This document shows positions 51,873 to 60,952 of a DNA stretch of 64,000 nt, in pieces. The stretch comes from Pseudomonas svalbardensis (GTDB taxonomy: Bacteria; Pseudomonadota; Gammaproteobacteria; Pseudomonadales; Pseudomonadaceae): contig NZ_CP125619.1 in assembly GCF_030053115.1 (NCBI RefSeq), positions 2,047,001 through 2,111,000 of the forward strand, written 5' to 3'. A model generated the notes under the pieces. It was not told where the DNA came from, ran no database searches, and saw nothing but the letters and a program-made list of their open reading frames with translations. Every line of letters starts with the position of its first letter. Within the stretch, counting starts at the first letter, position 1. The translations under genes and the position numbers were made by a program.

Positions 51873-54587
51873 TCACGAGGTGACGGCGACCGGCTGCGCA
51901 GTGGCGGCCAGCAGACGCTTGATTTCCGGGACGCAGGAGCCGCATTGCGTGCCGCAGCCCAATTCTTGTTTCAAGCCCTGCAGGTCCAGGCCGCGGCTAA
52001 TGCCGGCGCAGACCGCGCTTTGGCTGACGTTTTTGCAGTTGCACAGGGTTTTGTTACCGATGGCCGGCGTACGGGTGTTGCCCGGTGGTGCGCTCAGCGG
52101 TGCCAGCAGCCAGCGCCGCAGCTGTTCGTCAGCGCGACCTTCCAGCCACAGGCTTTGCAGCCAGTGTTGGGCAAGGGTTTCACCGGCCAGGCGAATGGCA
52201 GTGATCCGGCCGTTCTCGATCCGCACCCGTTTACCGATGGAGCGCCGTGGGTCGTCGTAGGCCAAAACCGGGCCATCGTTGAGTCCCAGGCATTGATCGA
52301 TATCACGCAGCAATTGCGGATCGGGCGCGACGGCGCTGGCCGCGCGTACCAGCAGCGCGGGGCGTTCGCGGCCGGCCAGGCTGAGGCTGACGTAGGAAAG
52401 CGCCTCACAGAGCGGCCGTAGCGTCTCAAAATGCTGTTGAACATCGCCCTCGATCAGGGCGAACAGGTTCCACGGCAGTTCCACCGGTTCCAGGCGCACG
52501 CCGCTGTGTTTGAGTTCGGGCTGTTTCGATAGCGGGTCGAAGGCGGGAAGAGTGAGGGTATTTACGCCGCCCTTGAGGAAGCGATCACCCCAATGCATTG
52601 GCAGAAAGGCCTGGCCGGGTCGCACGCTGTCGTCACCGCCGACGGCGACAATCAACGCGCCACGGCGACTTTTCAGGCTGACCAGGTCGCCCGATTGCAG
52701 CCGATGCCGGCGTAGTTCATCCGGGTGCAAACTCAACACGGCTTCGCTGACGTGGCCGAATAGTTGTGCGGCGGTGCCGGTGCGGCTCATGCCGTGCCAT
52801 TGATCCCGCAGGCGGCCGGTGATCAGGGTCAGCGGGAAGCGCGCGTCGCGTTGTTCCTTGGCGGCGCGATACGGGTCAGCCACGAATTGCGCACGTCCAC
52901 TGGCCGTCGGGAAAATTCCGTCCAGGTACAGCCGCGCCGTACCTTCGCTGGCGCCAGTGGGGAAGGGCCATTGCTGCGGGCCGAGGTGGTCGATCAGTGC
53001 ATGACTGATGCCGGACAAGTCCAGATCACGCCCGCGCGTCAATTGCTTGTACTCGTCGAAGACCTGCGCCGGGTTTTCAAAGGCAAACAGGCTGGTTTGA
53101 TCGGGACGTAGATATTTTTCCAGGCGCTGTGCGAAATCAACGGTGATCGCCCAGTCAGAGCGGGCTTCGCCGGGTGCGACGATGGCTCGACGAACGTGGG
53201 AAATGCGCCGTTCGGAGTTGGTCACCGTACCGTCCTTTTCGCCCCAACTGGCGGCGGGCAACAACAGGTCTGCGAAGGCTGCGGTTTCGGTGGTGCGAAA
53301 GGCCTCCTGCAATACCACGAACGGGCAGGCTTGCAGTGCCGCGCGCACGGCGGTTTGATCCGGCATTGATTGCGCAGGGTTGGTGCAGGCGATCCACAGT
53401 GCCTTGATTTTTCCGCTGCGCATCTGCTCAAACAACTCGATAGCGGTGAGCCCGGTGTTTGCAGGCAGTTGATCCACGCCCCAATACGCTGCCACTTCCG
53501 CGCGATCTTCGGCATTGGCGGCCTCGCGATGGCCGGGCAGCAGGTTCGACAAGCTGCCGGTTTCGCGACCACCCATGGCGTTTGGCTGACCGGTCAGGGA
53601 GAACGGTCCTGCACCGGGGCGGCCGATTTGTCCGGTGGCCAGGTGCAGGTTGATCAGCGCACTGTTTTTCGCGCTGCCGGCGGTGGACTGGTTCAAGCCC
53701 ATGCACCACAGCGACAGGAAGCTCGGTGAAGTGCCAACCCATTCGGCGCATTGCTGCAGTTGCTCGACGCTGATCCCGCAGAGCTGCGAAACCATCTGCG
53801 GCGTGTAATCGCGCACCAGGTTTTTCAGTTCGGCCAAGCCTTCGGTGTGGGCCTTGATGAAGTCGCGGTCGACCCAGTCTTCCCACAACAGCAGGTGCAA
53901 AATCCCATGGAACAACGCGACATCGGTGCCCGGCAGAATCGCCAGGTGCAGGTCAGCCAAATCGCAGGTGTCGGTACGACGCGGGTCGATGACGATGACT
54001 TTCATCTGCGGCCGGCGGGATTTCGCTTCCTCCAGGCGACGGAAAAGTATCGGGTGGGCGTAGGCCATGTTGCTGCCGACGATCATCACGCAGTCGCTCA
54101 ATTCCAGGTCTTCGTAGCTGCATGGCGGTGCGTCGGCGCCCAGGCTGCGCTTGTAGCCGACCACTGCCGAAGACATGCACAGGCGCGAATTGCTGTCGAT
54201 GTTGTTGGTGCCCACCAGCGCTCGCGCCAGTTTGTTGAAGGCGTAGTAATCCTCGGTCAGCAATTGCCCGGAAATGTAGAACGCCACGCTGTCCGGGCCG
54301 TGTTCGGCGATGGTTTCGGCAAAAACGCTGGCGGCGTGATCGAGGGCGGTATCCCAGTCAGTGCGGCTGCGTGCCAGGCCTTTTCCCAGGCGCAGTTCGG
54401 GATACAACGCCCGGGCCGCGAGGTCGCCGGTCAGGTGCAAGGTAGAGCCTTTACTGCACAGTTTGCCGAAGTTGGCCGGGTGGGTCGGATCGCCGCTGAC
54501 GCCGAGAATGCGCTCGCCGTCATGCTCGATCAGCACGCCGCAGCCGACCCCGCAATAGCAGCAGGTGGAAGCGGTGATCTGGTTCAT
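51873..54587 (-). CDS. Assimilatory nitrate reductase, molybdopterin catalytic subunit
   Basis: The 904-residue enzyme reduces nitrate to nitrite. The N-terminal CCYCGVGCGV…KLCSKG binds a [4Fe-4S] cluster, and molybdopterin domains follow (NSNMAYAHPILFRRLEEAKSR type stretches). A C-terminal [2Fe-2S] BFD-like domain (LCNCKNVSQSAVC…GCGTQCGSCVPEIKRLL) takes electrons, as in NasA/NasC-type enzymes. The start MNQITASTC overlaps the nirD stop as TGATG; an upstream in-frame ATG would read into nirD. Twin-arginine signal absent, so it is cytoplasmic. Confidence 0.94.
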   Translation of the reverse strand: MNQITASTCCYCGVGCGVLIEHDGERILGVSGDPTHPANFGKLCSKGSTLHLTGDLAARALYPELRLGKGLARSRTDWDTALDHAASVFAETIAEHGPDSVAFYISGQLLTEDYYAFNKLARALVGTNNIDSNSRLCMSSAVVGYKRSLGADAPPCSYEDLELSDCVMIVGSNMAYAHPILFRRLEEAKSRRPQMKVIVIDPRRTDTCDLADLHLAILPGTDVALFHGILHLLLWEDWVDRDFIKAHTEGLAELKNLVRDYTPQMVSQLCGISVEQLQQCAEWVGTSPSFLSLWCMGLNQSTAGSAKNSALINLHLATGQIGRPGAGPFSLTGQPNAMGGRETGSLSNLLPGHREAANAEDRAEVAAYWGVDQLPANTGLTAIELFEQMRSGKIKALWIACTNPAQSMPDQTAVRAALQACPFVVLQEAFRTTETAAFADLLLPAASWGEKDGTVTNSERRISHVRRAIVAPGEARSDWAITVDFAQRLEKYLRPDQTSLFAFENPAQVFDEYKQLTRGRDLDLSGISHALIDHLGPQQWPFPTGASEGTARLYLDGIFPTASGRAQFVADPYRAAKEQRDARFPLTLITGRLRDQWHGMSRTGTAAQLFGHVSEAVLSLHPDELRRHRLQSGDLVSLKSRRGALIVAVGGDDSVRPGQAFLPMHWGDRFLKGGVNTLTLPAFDPLSKQPELKHSGVRLEPVELPWNLFALIEGDVQQHFETLRPLCEALSYVSLSLAGRERPALLVRAASAVAPDPQLLRDIDQCLGLNDGPVLAYDDPRRSIGKRVRIENGRITAIRLAGETLAQHWLQSLWLEGRADEQLRRWLLAPLSAPPGNTRTPAIGNKTLCNCKNVSQSAVCAGISRGLDLQGLKQELGCGTQCGSCVPEIKRLLAATAQPVAVTS

Positions 54588-54904
54588 CAGCTTGCTTCCC
54601 GCAGGGCCAGAAACACCCGGCCATTCTCGACCCGTGCTGAATGGTGGTGAGCGCAACCGATGTCCGGGGCCTGTGCTTCGCCGGTTTCCAGGTCGATCTG
54701 CCAGTTATGCAGCGGGCAGGCGACCCGTTTGCCGTAGATCAAACCTTGGGACAGTGGCCCGCCCTTGTGCGGGCAGCGGTCATCGAGTGCGAAAACCTCA
54801 TTGTCGCTGGTACGAAAAATCGCGATGTCGCCTTTCGGGCCGGCAATGATCCGCGAGCCCAGGGCATTGATTTCTTCCAGTGCGCAGATATCCAGCCAGT
54901 TCAT
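54587..54904 (-). CDS. nirD: Nitrite reductase small subunit
   Basis: The 105-residue Rieske-like subunit of NADH-nitrite reductase keeps both cluster pairs, CPH (RCPHKGG near residue 44) and CPLH (VACPLHNW near 62), so it probably binds a [2Fe-2S] cluster, unlike enteric NirD, which lacks them. The start MNWLDICALEEIN overlaps the nirB stop as ATGA and its stop overlaps the reductase start as TGATG, so the three genes are translationally coupled. An in-frame upstream extension is inside nirB and is not used. Confidence 0.93.
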   Translation of the reverse strand: MNWLDICALEEINALGSRIIAGPKGDIAIFRTSDNEVFALDDRCPHKGGPLSQGLIYGKRVACPLHNWQIDLETGEAQAPDIGCAHHHSARVENGRVFLALREAS

Positions 54905-57354
54905 GCCGGCACCTCCAGATTCTTCACCGTGATGACGTCGAATTCTTTCTTCAGCAGCGGCTGTTCCAGGCGTTCCTTCCACGGGTCCTGTTCGAACGAC
55001 AAGGAGAATTGCAAGCGATCGTTGAGTGCCTTGCGCCGCTCCGGGTCTTCCAGCACGGCTTTCTTGATGTGTTCCATGCCGACCCGTTGCAGGTAGTGCA
55101 CGGTGCGTTCGAGGTAGAAAGCTTCTTCGCGATAGAGCTGCAGGAACGCGCCGTTGTATTCGCGCACTTCCTCGGCGGTCTTGAGCTTGACGAAGAATTC
55201 CGCGACTTCGGTTTTGATCCCGCCGTTGCCACCGATGTACATCTCCCAGCCCGAATCCACGCCGATAATTCCGACGTCCTTGATGCCTGCTTCCGAACAG
55301 TTGCGAGGGCAACCGGAGACGGCCAGTTTCACTTTGTGCGGCGACCACATGTTGAACAGGTCGTGCTCAAGCTCGATGCCCAGTTGCGTGGAGTTCTGGG
55401 TACCGAAGCGGCAGAACTCACTGCCGACGCAGGTTTTCACGGTGCGGATGGATTTGCCGTAGGCGTGGCCGGACGGCATGTCGAGGTCCTTCCAGACGCC
55501 CGGCAGGTCCTGCTTCTTGATCCCCAGCAAATCGATACGCTGGCCGCCGGTCACCTTGATCATTGGCACGTTGTATTTGTCGGCCACGTCGGCAATGCGC
55601 CGCAGCTCCGAAGGATTGGTCACACCGCCCCACATCCGCGGGACTACAGAGTAAGTGCCGTCTTTCTGAATGTTGGCGTGGGCCCGTTCGTTGATCAGGC
55701 GCGATTGCGGGTCGTCCTTGGCTTCGCCAGGCCAGGTGGAAATCAGGTAGTAGTTGAGCGCCGGCCGGCACGTGGCGCAGCCGTTCGGCGTGCGCCAGTT
55801 CAAATAGCTCAGGGTGCCGGAGATGGTCAGCAGATGCTGCTCGCGGATGGCCTGGCGGATTTGCCCGTGGTTCAAGTCGCTGCAACCGCAAATGGCTTTT
55901 TCGCTTTTCGGTTTGACGTCCGCTGCGCCGCCCACGGTGTTGATCAGGATCTGTTCCACCAACCCGGCGCAGGAGCCGCAGGAGCTGGCAGCCTTGGTGT
56001 GTTTCTTGACGTCGTCGACGCTGAACAACCCGTGCTCCTGAATCGCCTTGACGATGGTGCCTTTGCACACGCCGTTGCAGCCGCAGACTTCGGCGGTGTC
56101 GGCCATGCTCATGGCTTTGTCCTGGCCTTGATGTCCTACATCGCCTAAAGCGTTTTCACCGAACATCAGGTGATCGCGGATCTCGTCGATGGCGTGATTC
56201 TCACGGATCTGCCGGAAATACCAGCCACCGTCTGCCGTATCGCCGTACAGACAGGCCCCGACCAGCACGTCATCCTTGATCACCAGTTTTTTGTAGACCC
56301 CGCCGATAGGGTCGGAAAGGGTGATGGTTTCGGTGCCTTCGCCGCCCATGAAGTCGCCGGCGGAGAACAGGTCGATGCCGGTGACTTTCAATTTGGTCGA
56401 CGTCACCGAGCCCTTGTAGGTGGCGAAGCCCAATTGGGCGAGGTGGTTGGCGCAGACCTTGGCCTGTTCGAACAGCGGCGCCACCAGGCCGTAAGCGATG
56501 CCGCGGTGACTGGCGCATTCGCCGATGGCGTAGATGCGTGGGTCGTAGGTTTGCAGGGTGTCGTTGACCAGAATCCCGCGGTTGCAGGGAATACCGGATT
56601 TTTCCGCGAGTTCGGTGTTGGGTCGAATACCGGCGGCCATCACCACCAGGTCGGCGGGGATGATGTCGCCATTCTTGAACTCAACCGAGCCGACCCGGCC
56701 ATTGCCGGCATCGTGCAGGGCCTGGGTTTGCTCGCAAAGACGAAAGTGCAGGCCGCGGGCTTCCAGGGCGGTTTGCAGCAACTGACCGCTGGTTTTGTCC
56801 AGTTGCCGTTCCAGCAGCCATTCACCGATGTGCACCACGGTGACGTGCATGCCGCGCAGCATCAGGCCGTTGGCGGCTTCCAGGCCGAGCAGGCCGCCAC
56901 CGATCACAACGGCGTGCTTGTGGGTTTTCGCGGTGTCGATCATTGCTTGGGTGTCGGCGATGTCGCGGTAGCCGATCACGCCGTCCAAGGTGTTGCCGGG
57001 GATCGGCAGGATGAACGGAGTCGAGCCGGTGGCGATCAGCAGGCGATCGTATTCGGCCTCGCTGCCGTCTTCGGCGATAACCCGGCGTTTGACCCGGTCG
57101 ATCTCCACCACTTTGCGGTTGAGCAGCAGCTTGATGTTGTTGTCCAGGTACCAGTCCAGATCGTTCAGCACGATCTCTTCGAAGGTTTGTTCGCCGGCCA
57201 GCACGGGCGACAGCAGGATGCGGTTGTAGTTGGTATGAGGTTCGGCGCCGAAGACCGTGATGTCGTACAGCTCATTGCTCAACTTGAGCAGTTCTTCCAG
57301 GGTGCGAACCCCGGCCATGCCGTTGCCGATCATCACCAGTTTTAGTTTTTTCAT
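54901..57354 (-). CDS. nirB: NADH-dependent nitrite reductase large subunit
   Basis: The 817-residue enzyme reduces nitrite to ammonium. The FAD/NAD domains begin MKKLKLVMIGNGMAGVRTLEE. Two BFD-like [2Fe-2S] units follow (CGCNGVCKGTIV near residue 420 and SSCGSCAGLVEQIL near 458). The siroheme/[4Fe-4S] site TCVGSEFCRFGTQNS … VSGCPRNCSEA lies near 640–685. The start at 57354 gives the family N-terminus; an upstream in-frame ATG at 57423 falls in the leader terminator. First gene of the operon, preceded by the NasT-target leader. Confidence 0.96.
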   Translation of the reverse strand: MKKLKLVMIGNGMAGVRTLEELLKLSNELYDITVFGAEPHTNYNRILLSPVLAGEQTFEEIVLNDLDWYLDNNIKLLLNRKVVEIDRVKRRVIAEDGSEAEYDRLLIATGSTPFILPIPGNTLDGVIGYRDIADTQAMIDTAKTHKHAVVIGGGLLGLEAANGLMLRGMHVTVVHIGEWLLERQLDKTSGQLLQTALEARGLHFRLCEQTQALHDAGNGRVGSVEFKNGDIIPADLVVMAAGIRPNTELAEKSGIPCNRGILVNDTLQTYDPRIYAIGECASHRGIAYGLVAPLFEQAKVCANHLAQLGFATYKGSVTSTKLKVTGIDLFSAGDFMGGEGTETITLSDPIGGVYKKLVIKDDVLVGACLYGDTADGGWYFRQIRENHAIDEIRDHLMFGENALGDVGHQGQDKAMSMADTAEVCGCNGVCKGTIVKAIQEHGLFSVDDVKKHTKAASSCGSCAGLVEQILINTVGGAADVKPKSEKAICGCSDLNHGQIRQAIREQHLLTISGTLSYLNWRTPNGCATCRPALNYYLISTWPGEAKDDPQSRLINERAHANIQKDGTYSVVPRMWGGVTNPSELRRIADVADKYNVPMIKVTGGQRIDLLGIKKQDLPGVWKDLDMPSGHAYGKSIRTVKTCVGSEFCRFGTQNSTQLGIELEHDLFNMWSPHKVKLAVSGCPRNCSEAGIKDVGIIGVDSGWEMYIGGNGGIKTEVAEFFVKLKTAEEVREYNGAFLQLYREEAFYLERTVHYLQRVGMEHIKKAVLEDPERRKALNDRLQFSLSFEQDPWKERLEQPLLKKEFDVITVKNLEVPA

Positions 57355-57425
57355 CAGGTTCTCCGGGGAGCTCGGACCCGCCTCATCAGGGCTTTCAGGT
57401 CTTGCTCGACAAAATTTGCGCAAAC

Positions 57426-57512
57426 AAAAAAAGGCGTCCCGCTAGTTGCCTAGCGAGGACGCCTTTGTCCTGGTCCCGTTCTCTCGGGCAGCGCATCCTT
57501 CATCGTTGAAGG
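57426..57512 (-). promoter_or_regulatory. ANTAR-type antitermination leader of nirB
   Basis: On the minus strand, hairpin P1 is CCTTC-AACGAT-GAAGG (57497–57512) and P2 is CCCG-AGAGAA-CGGG (57475–57488). Both have six-base loops with A at position 1 and G at position 4, the ANTAR recognition signature. Then come GACAAAGGCGTC and a strong terminator: AAAGGCGTCC/GGACGCCTTT (57430–57439 with 57457–57466) with an inner CGCTAG/CTAGCG stem and U7. NasT, released by nitrate-bound NasS, should bind P1/P2 and prevent termination. Confidence 0.88.
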
Positions 57513-57541
57513 CTGGGCTTTATGTATGGTGAGAGAGGTAA

Positions 57542-57557
57542 TGCAGTGGTTGTGCCA
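57542..57557 (-). promoter_or_regulatory. Sigma-54 promoter of the nirB operon
   Basis: TGGCACAACCACTGCA on the minus strand matches the -24/-12 consensus with exact GG–GC spacing. The predicted start, about 57532, places both ANTAR hairpins inside the leader RNA. Confidence 0.78.
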
Positions 57558-57621
57558 AGTTCTTCAGGTACCCGGATTTACTGGGGTTGGTCGCGGACTC
57601 GGCATTTGATTTGGATGTTTT

Positions 57622-57638
57622 TGCACTGAAACATTGCA
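57622..57638. promoter_or_regulatory. Candidate NtrC site upstream of nirB
   Basis: TGCACTGAAACATTGCA is a 17-bp dyad (one mismatched pair) that fits the TGCACC-N5-GGTGCA pattern of NtrC sites. It lies about 65–80 bp before the sigma-54 promoter, a usual enhancer distance. Confidence 0.6.
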
Positions 57639-57708
57639 CGTTGCCCGCAATTGGAGCGGTCTGTAGCAACTGGCGAAGCCTGCGTTCGGCTGCTACAGGG
57701 GATCGGTG

Positions 57709-59379
57709 TTAGCCGTGAAATATCAAAACCAGCAACACCAGGTTCACCAGCAACGACACCAGCGCCAAGGTCCGCCAGACCTTCAACGGTTCGCGCTCCA
57801 GCAGCGGTCTGGGTCGCACGCTCAAACTGCGCCGCTCGCCCTGTTCCAGCAGCAGCAACCATTCTTCCGCCGTTTCAAAGCGTTGATCCGGATCCGCCGC
57901 CACGGCGTGCTCCAGACTTTGCGTAATCCATTCCGGCAGGTCGGGTCGATAGCGACTGGCGCTGACAGGAACCCCGAACCGTGGGCGCTGGAAGGCTTCG
58001 ATTTCGCCGTAGGGATAATGCCCGGTGAGCAGGAAATACAAGGTCACGCCGACGGCATACAGGTCCTGTTGCGGTGTCGGTGCTTCCCCGCGAAAGGCTT
58101 CCGGCGCGATGTAACTGGGTGTTCCGGGCAGGGCAGAAGGCTGATCTTCGGAAAGGCCCGGGCAGTAGGCGAGACCAAAGTCCAGCAGGCGTAATTCGCC
58201 GTCGTCCCCCAGCAGCAGGTTCTCCGGTTTGATATCGCGATGGAGAATCTGCCGTCGATGCAGCATGCCAACGGCGCGCAGCAGGCGTTCGGCCAAATCC
58301 TGCCATTGGGGCAGAGGCAGCGGTCCGACATCGGCGTGCAACTCCGCCAAGGTAGATCCGGAATATTCCCGCATCACGTAGTACAAATGCTGACGCTGAC
58401 TGGCGGCGTGGACTTCAGGGAAATGCCGCCCGGCCACGCGCTTGAGAAACCATTCTTCCGACAGCAACGCCTGCCCGGCCAAGTGATCGTCGCGCAGTGC
58501 ACCGGGCAAGGTTTTCAGCAGCCAGGGTTGTTGTTGCCCATCGCGTACCCGATAGAGCAGCGACTGCTGGCTCTGGCCGAGTAATCCCTCAATCTGCCAG
58601 CCCTCGAAAGTCTGGCCAGCTTTCAAGGCTGGCGGCAGCGGCCATTGCTGCAAATGAATCAACGCATCGCCGATGCTCGTTTCACCGAGGGCATCGACCC
58701 GCACCAGCAAGGCGCTGGCATTGTCCTGGCTGCCGGCCAGATGCGCCGCGTTGACCAAGGTCTGCGCGGCGCTGTTCAGATCCGGTTGATCGCGCAGAAT
58801 TGCCGCAATCGCGGTGTCACCCAGCACGGCCCAAATGCCGTCGCTGAGCAGTACGAAACTTTCGTTCAACCGCAGTTCGCCATCGAGAAAATCCAGCACC
58901 AAATGCTGATCGAGCCCAAGGGCCCGTTTGAGCACATGCTGCATGCCGGGCTGGTCCCAGACGTGATCCTCGCTGACCCGCTGCAAGGTGTCGGCGTGCC
59001 AGCGATAAACCCGGCAATCTCCGACATGGGCCAAGGTAAAACGCCTACCGCGCATCACCAAAGCACTGACCGTGGTGAGCAACGGTTGCCCACCGCCATT
59101 GGCCTGCAACCAGCGATTTTGGGCCAGTAGCAGACGATCCAATGCCTGTGCGACACCCCAGGTTTCCGGTGTGGCGTAGTAATCCAGCGCCAAAGCCTGC
59201 AACGTCGAGCGGGCGGCGAGGCCACCATCGGCGCACTGGCTGACGCCATCGGCGATGGCGAACAGGTAACCCTTGCTCGCCGCCAGCGCCGGGGCCGGAG
59301 TCACCAGGCGCAGGGCGTCCTGATTCTCCTCGCGAGGGCCGATGGCGCTCGCTTCGGCAAAACTCAGTTGCAGGCTCAT
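57709..59379 (-). CDS. PP2C phosphatase–Ser/Thr protein kinase fusion
   Basis: The 556-residue protein begins with a PP2C domain (residues 1–240: ENQDAL, AIADGVSQCADGG, AHVGDCRVYR, LLSDGIWAVLGD). A Hanks-type kinase domain follows (about 265–520: HRDIKPENLLL, DFGLAYCPG, GTPSYIAPEAF) and a C-terminal membrane helix (LALVSLLVNLVLLVLIF) ends it. It starts 7 bp after the nasA transporter stop, in one operon. The fusion puts opposing activities in one membrane-bound chain. Targets are unknown; nitrate transporter or reductase control is a guess from context. Confidence 0.9.
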   Translation of the reverse strand: MSLQLSFAEASAIGPREENQDALRLVTPAPALAASKGYLFAIADGVSQCADGGLAARSTLQALALDYYATPETWGVAQALDRLLLAQNRWLQANGGGQPLLTTVSALVMRGRRFTLAHVGDCRVYRWHADTLQRVSEDHVWDQPGMQHVLKRALGLDQHLVLDFLDGELRLNESFVLLSDGIWAVLGDTAIAAILRDQPDLNSAAQTLVNAAHLAGSQDNASALLVRVDALGETSIGDALIHLQQWPLPPALKAGQTFEGWQIEGLLGQSQQSLLYRVRDGQQQPWLLKTLPGALRDDHLAGQALLSEEWFLKRVAGRHFPEVHAASQRQHLYYVMREYSGSTLAELHADVGPLPLPQWQDLAERLLRAVGMLHRRQILHRDIKPENLLLGDDGELRLLDFGLAYCPGLSEDQPSALPGTPSYIAPEAFRGEAPTPQQDLYAVGVTLYFLLTGHYPYGEIEAFQRPRFGVPVSASRYRPDLPEWITQSLEHAVAADPDQRFETAEEWLLLLEQGERRSLSVRPRPLLEREPLKVWRTLALVSLLVNLVLLVLIFHG

Positions 59380-59386
59380 TAAGGCT

Positions 59387-60598
59387 TCAGACCCGAGCAG
59401 CGGTCACGGCTGCCGAACCCCAAGTGGTTCTCCAGCGACGTTTCACGCCGTGCAGACCGAACCAGGCCAGAACGCCAAGGCTGGCGAACAACCACAAGGC
59501 CAGTTGATAGCTGCCGGTGCTTTGTTTGATCGCGCCCATGCCCGCTGCCAGTGCAAATCCACCAATACCGCCGGCCATGCCGATCAAACCGGTCATCACA
59601 CCGATCTCGCGACGAAAGCGCTGCGGCACCAATTGGAAAACGGCGCCGTTACCTGCGCCCAAACCGAGCATGGTGCAGACGAAAAGTGCCAGTGCCGCGT
59701 AGGAACTCGGCAGATTGAAACCCACCGCTGCGATGCAGACCGCCGCCACCGTGTACATCCCCAAGAGGGTGCGAATGCCACCGAAACGGTCGGCCAGAGC
59801 GCCGCCCAACGGACGCATCAAGCTGCCACCGAACACGCAGGCTGCGGTGTAGTAACCGGCAGTCACCGGGCTCAGGCCATATTGGTCGTTGAAATAGCCG
59901 GGCAGGGCGCTGGCGAGGCCGATGAAGCCGCCGAAGGTCACGCTGTAGAAAAACATGAACCACCAGCTGTCGCGGTCGCCCAAGGCCTTGAAGTAGTCGG
60001 ACATCGATTTGGCTTTTGGCCGTTCAGGCGCGTTTTTGGCCAGCCAGGCGAAGACGATGAGGGTCAGGATCAGCGGGATCAGGGCGAAGCCGAACACGTT
60101 GCTCCAGCCAAATGCAGCGGCCAGCACCGGGGCGATCAGTGCAGCGAGCACTGTGCCCGAGTTACCGGCACCGGCGATGCCCATGGCTTTGCCTTGGTGT
60201 TGTGGCGGATACCATTGCGACGCCAGCGGCAGAGCGACGGCGAAGGATGCGCCGGCCATGCCGAGGAACAGGCCCAGCACCAGCGCTTGTTCATAACTGT
60301 GGATGCCGAGTTTCCAGGCGCCGAACAGGGCGCAGATGACGATCACCTGTCCAATCAGCCCGGCGGTTTTCGGCGACAGGCGATCAGCCAGCAAGCCCAT
60401 CACAAAGCGCAATACCGCCCCGGCCAGAATCGGCGTGGCCACCATCAGTCCGCGCTGTTGGGTGGTCAGCTGCAGATCGGCGGCGATCTGCACCGCCATT
60501 GGACCGAGCAGGTACCAGACCATGAAACTCAGGTCGAAATAGAGGAAGGCCGCGAACAGTGTCGGGGTATGGCCGGATTTCCAGAAGCTTGAATTCAT
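59387..60598 (-). CDS. nasA: Nitrate transporter, MFS NarK/NasA family
   Basis: The 403-residue protein has twelve hydrophobic segments and the NNP signatures: FLGMAGASFAVALPLASQWYPPQHQGKAMGIAGAGNSGT near residue 100–140 and the second nitrate signature GMAGGIGGF near residue 345. It imports nitrate for assimilation. It is the first gene of the nasA-kinase unit and is preceded by a NasT-type leader and sigma-54 promoter. Confidence 0.94.
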   Translation of the reverse strand: MNSSFWKSGHTPTLFAAFLYFDLSFMVWYLLGPMAVQIAADLQLTTQQRGLMVATPILAGAVLRFVMGLLADRLSPKTAGLIGQVIVICALFGAWKLGIHSYEQALVLGLFLGMAGASFAVALPLASQWYPPQHQGKAMGIAGAGNSGTVLAALIAPVLAAAFGWSNVFGFALIPLILTLIVFAWLAKNAPERPKAKSMSDYFKALGDRDSWWFMFFYSVTFGGFIGLASALPGYFNDQYGLSPVTAGYYTAACVFGGSLMRPLGGALADRFGGIRTLLGMYTVAAVCIAAVGFNLPSSYAALALFVCTMLGLGAGNGAVFQLVPQRFRREIGVMTGLIGMAGGIGGFALAAGMGAIKQSTGSYQLALWLFASLGVLAWFGLHGVKRRWRTTWGSAAVTAARV

Positions 60599-60697
60599 CG
60601 CGCACCTCAGCTGTTAGGAGTCTCGAGAAGGAGTCATGAGCTTGCAGGTGGGGCGCCGCATCGGCCGCACCACCGGCCCCGGTCTGTGGGGCCAAAA

Positions 60698-60784
60698 CAA
60701 AAAAACGCCGCCACCGGATTCGCCAAAGGGCAAATGAGGTGAGCGACGTCTTTGTCGTAGGTGGGGCAACCGCCGTTGGTTACC
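60698..60784 (-). promoter_or_regulatory. ANTAR-type antitermination leader of nasA
   Basis: On the minus strand, the hairpin GGTAACC-AACGGC-GGTTGCC (60765–60784) has a six-base loop with A1 and G4. GACAAAGACGTC follows, then a terminator in which ACGTCGCTCACC pairs with GGTGGCGGCGT (one bulge) and U7 follows. A second hexaloop hairpin is not evident upstream. Confidence 0.8.
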
Positions 60785-60798
60785 TGTGGCGATTACCT

Positions 60799-60814
60799 AG
60801 CGAGATCTGTGCCA
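60799..60814 (-). promoter_or_regulatory. Sigma-54 promoter of nasA
   Basis: TGGCACAGATCTCGCT on the minus strand keeps the -24 GG and -12 GC with correct spacing. The predicted start is only a few bases before the hexaloop hairpin. Confidence 0.62.
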
Positions 60815-60837
60815 ACAGGTGAAACCGAGTCGCCGCC

Positions 60838-60916
60838 ATTCGCGAGCAGGCTCACTCCCACAGGGAATTGCGCCGTACACAAATCAACTGTGGGAGTGAG
60901 CTTGCTCCGGGCGGCG
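60838..60916. repeat. REP doublet between nasT and the nasA leader
   Basis: CGCGAGCAGGCTCACTCCCACA and TGTGGGAGTGAGCTTGCTCC form inverted arms around a ~27-nt spacer. The arms carry an ACTCCC variant of the usual GCTCCC core. The rest of the 60599–60952 gap is the nasA leader and promoter. Confidence 0.85.
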
Positions 60917-60952
60917 TTCCGACGATGGGGTCCTTTCAGGCACTACAGAGCT

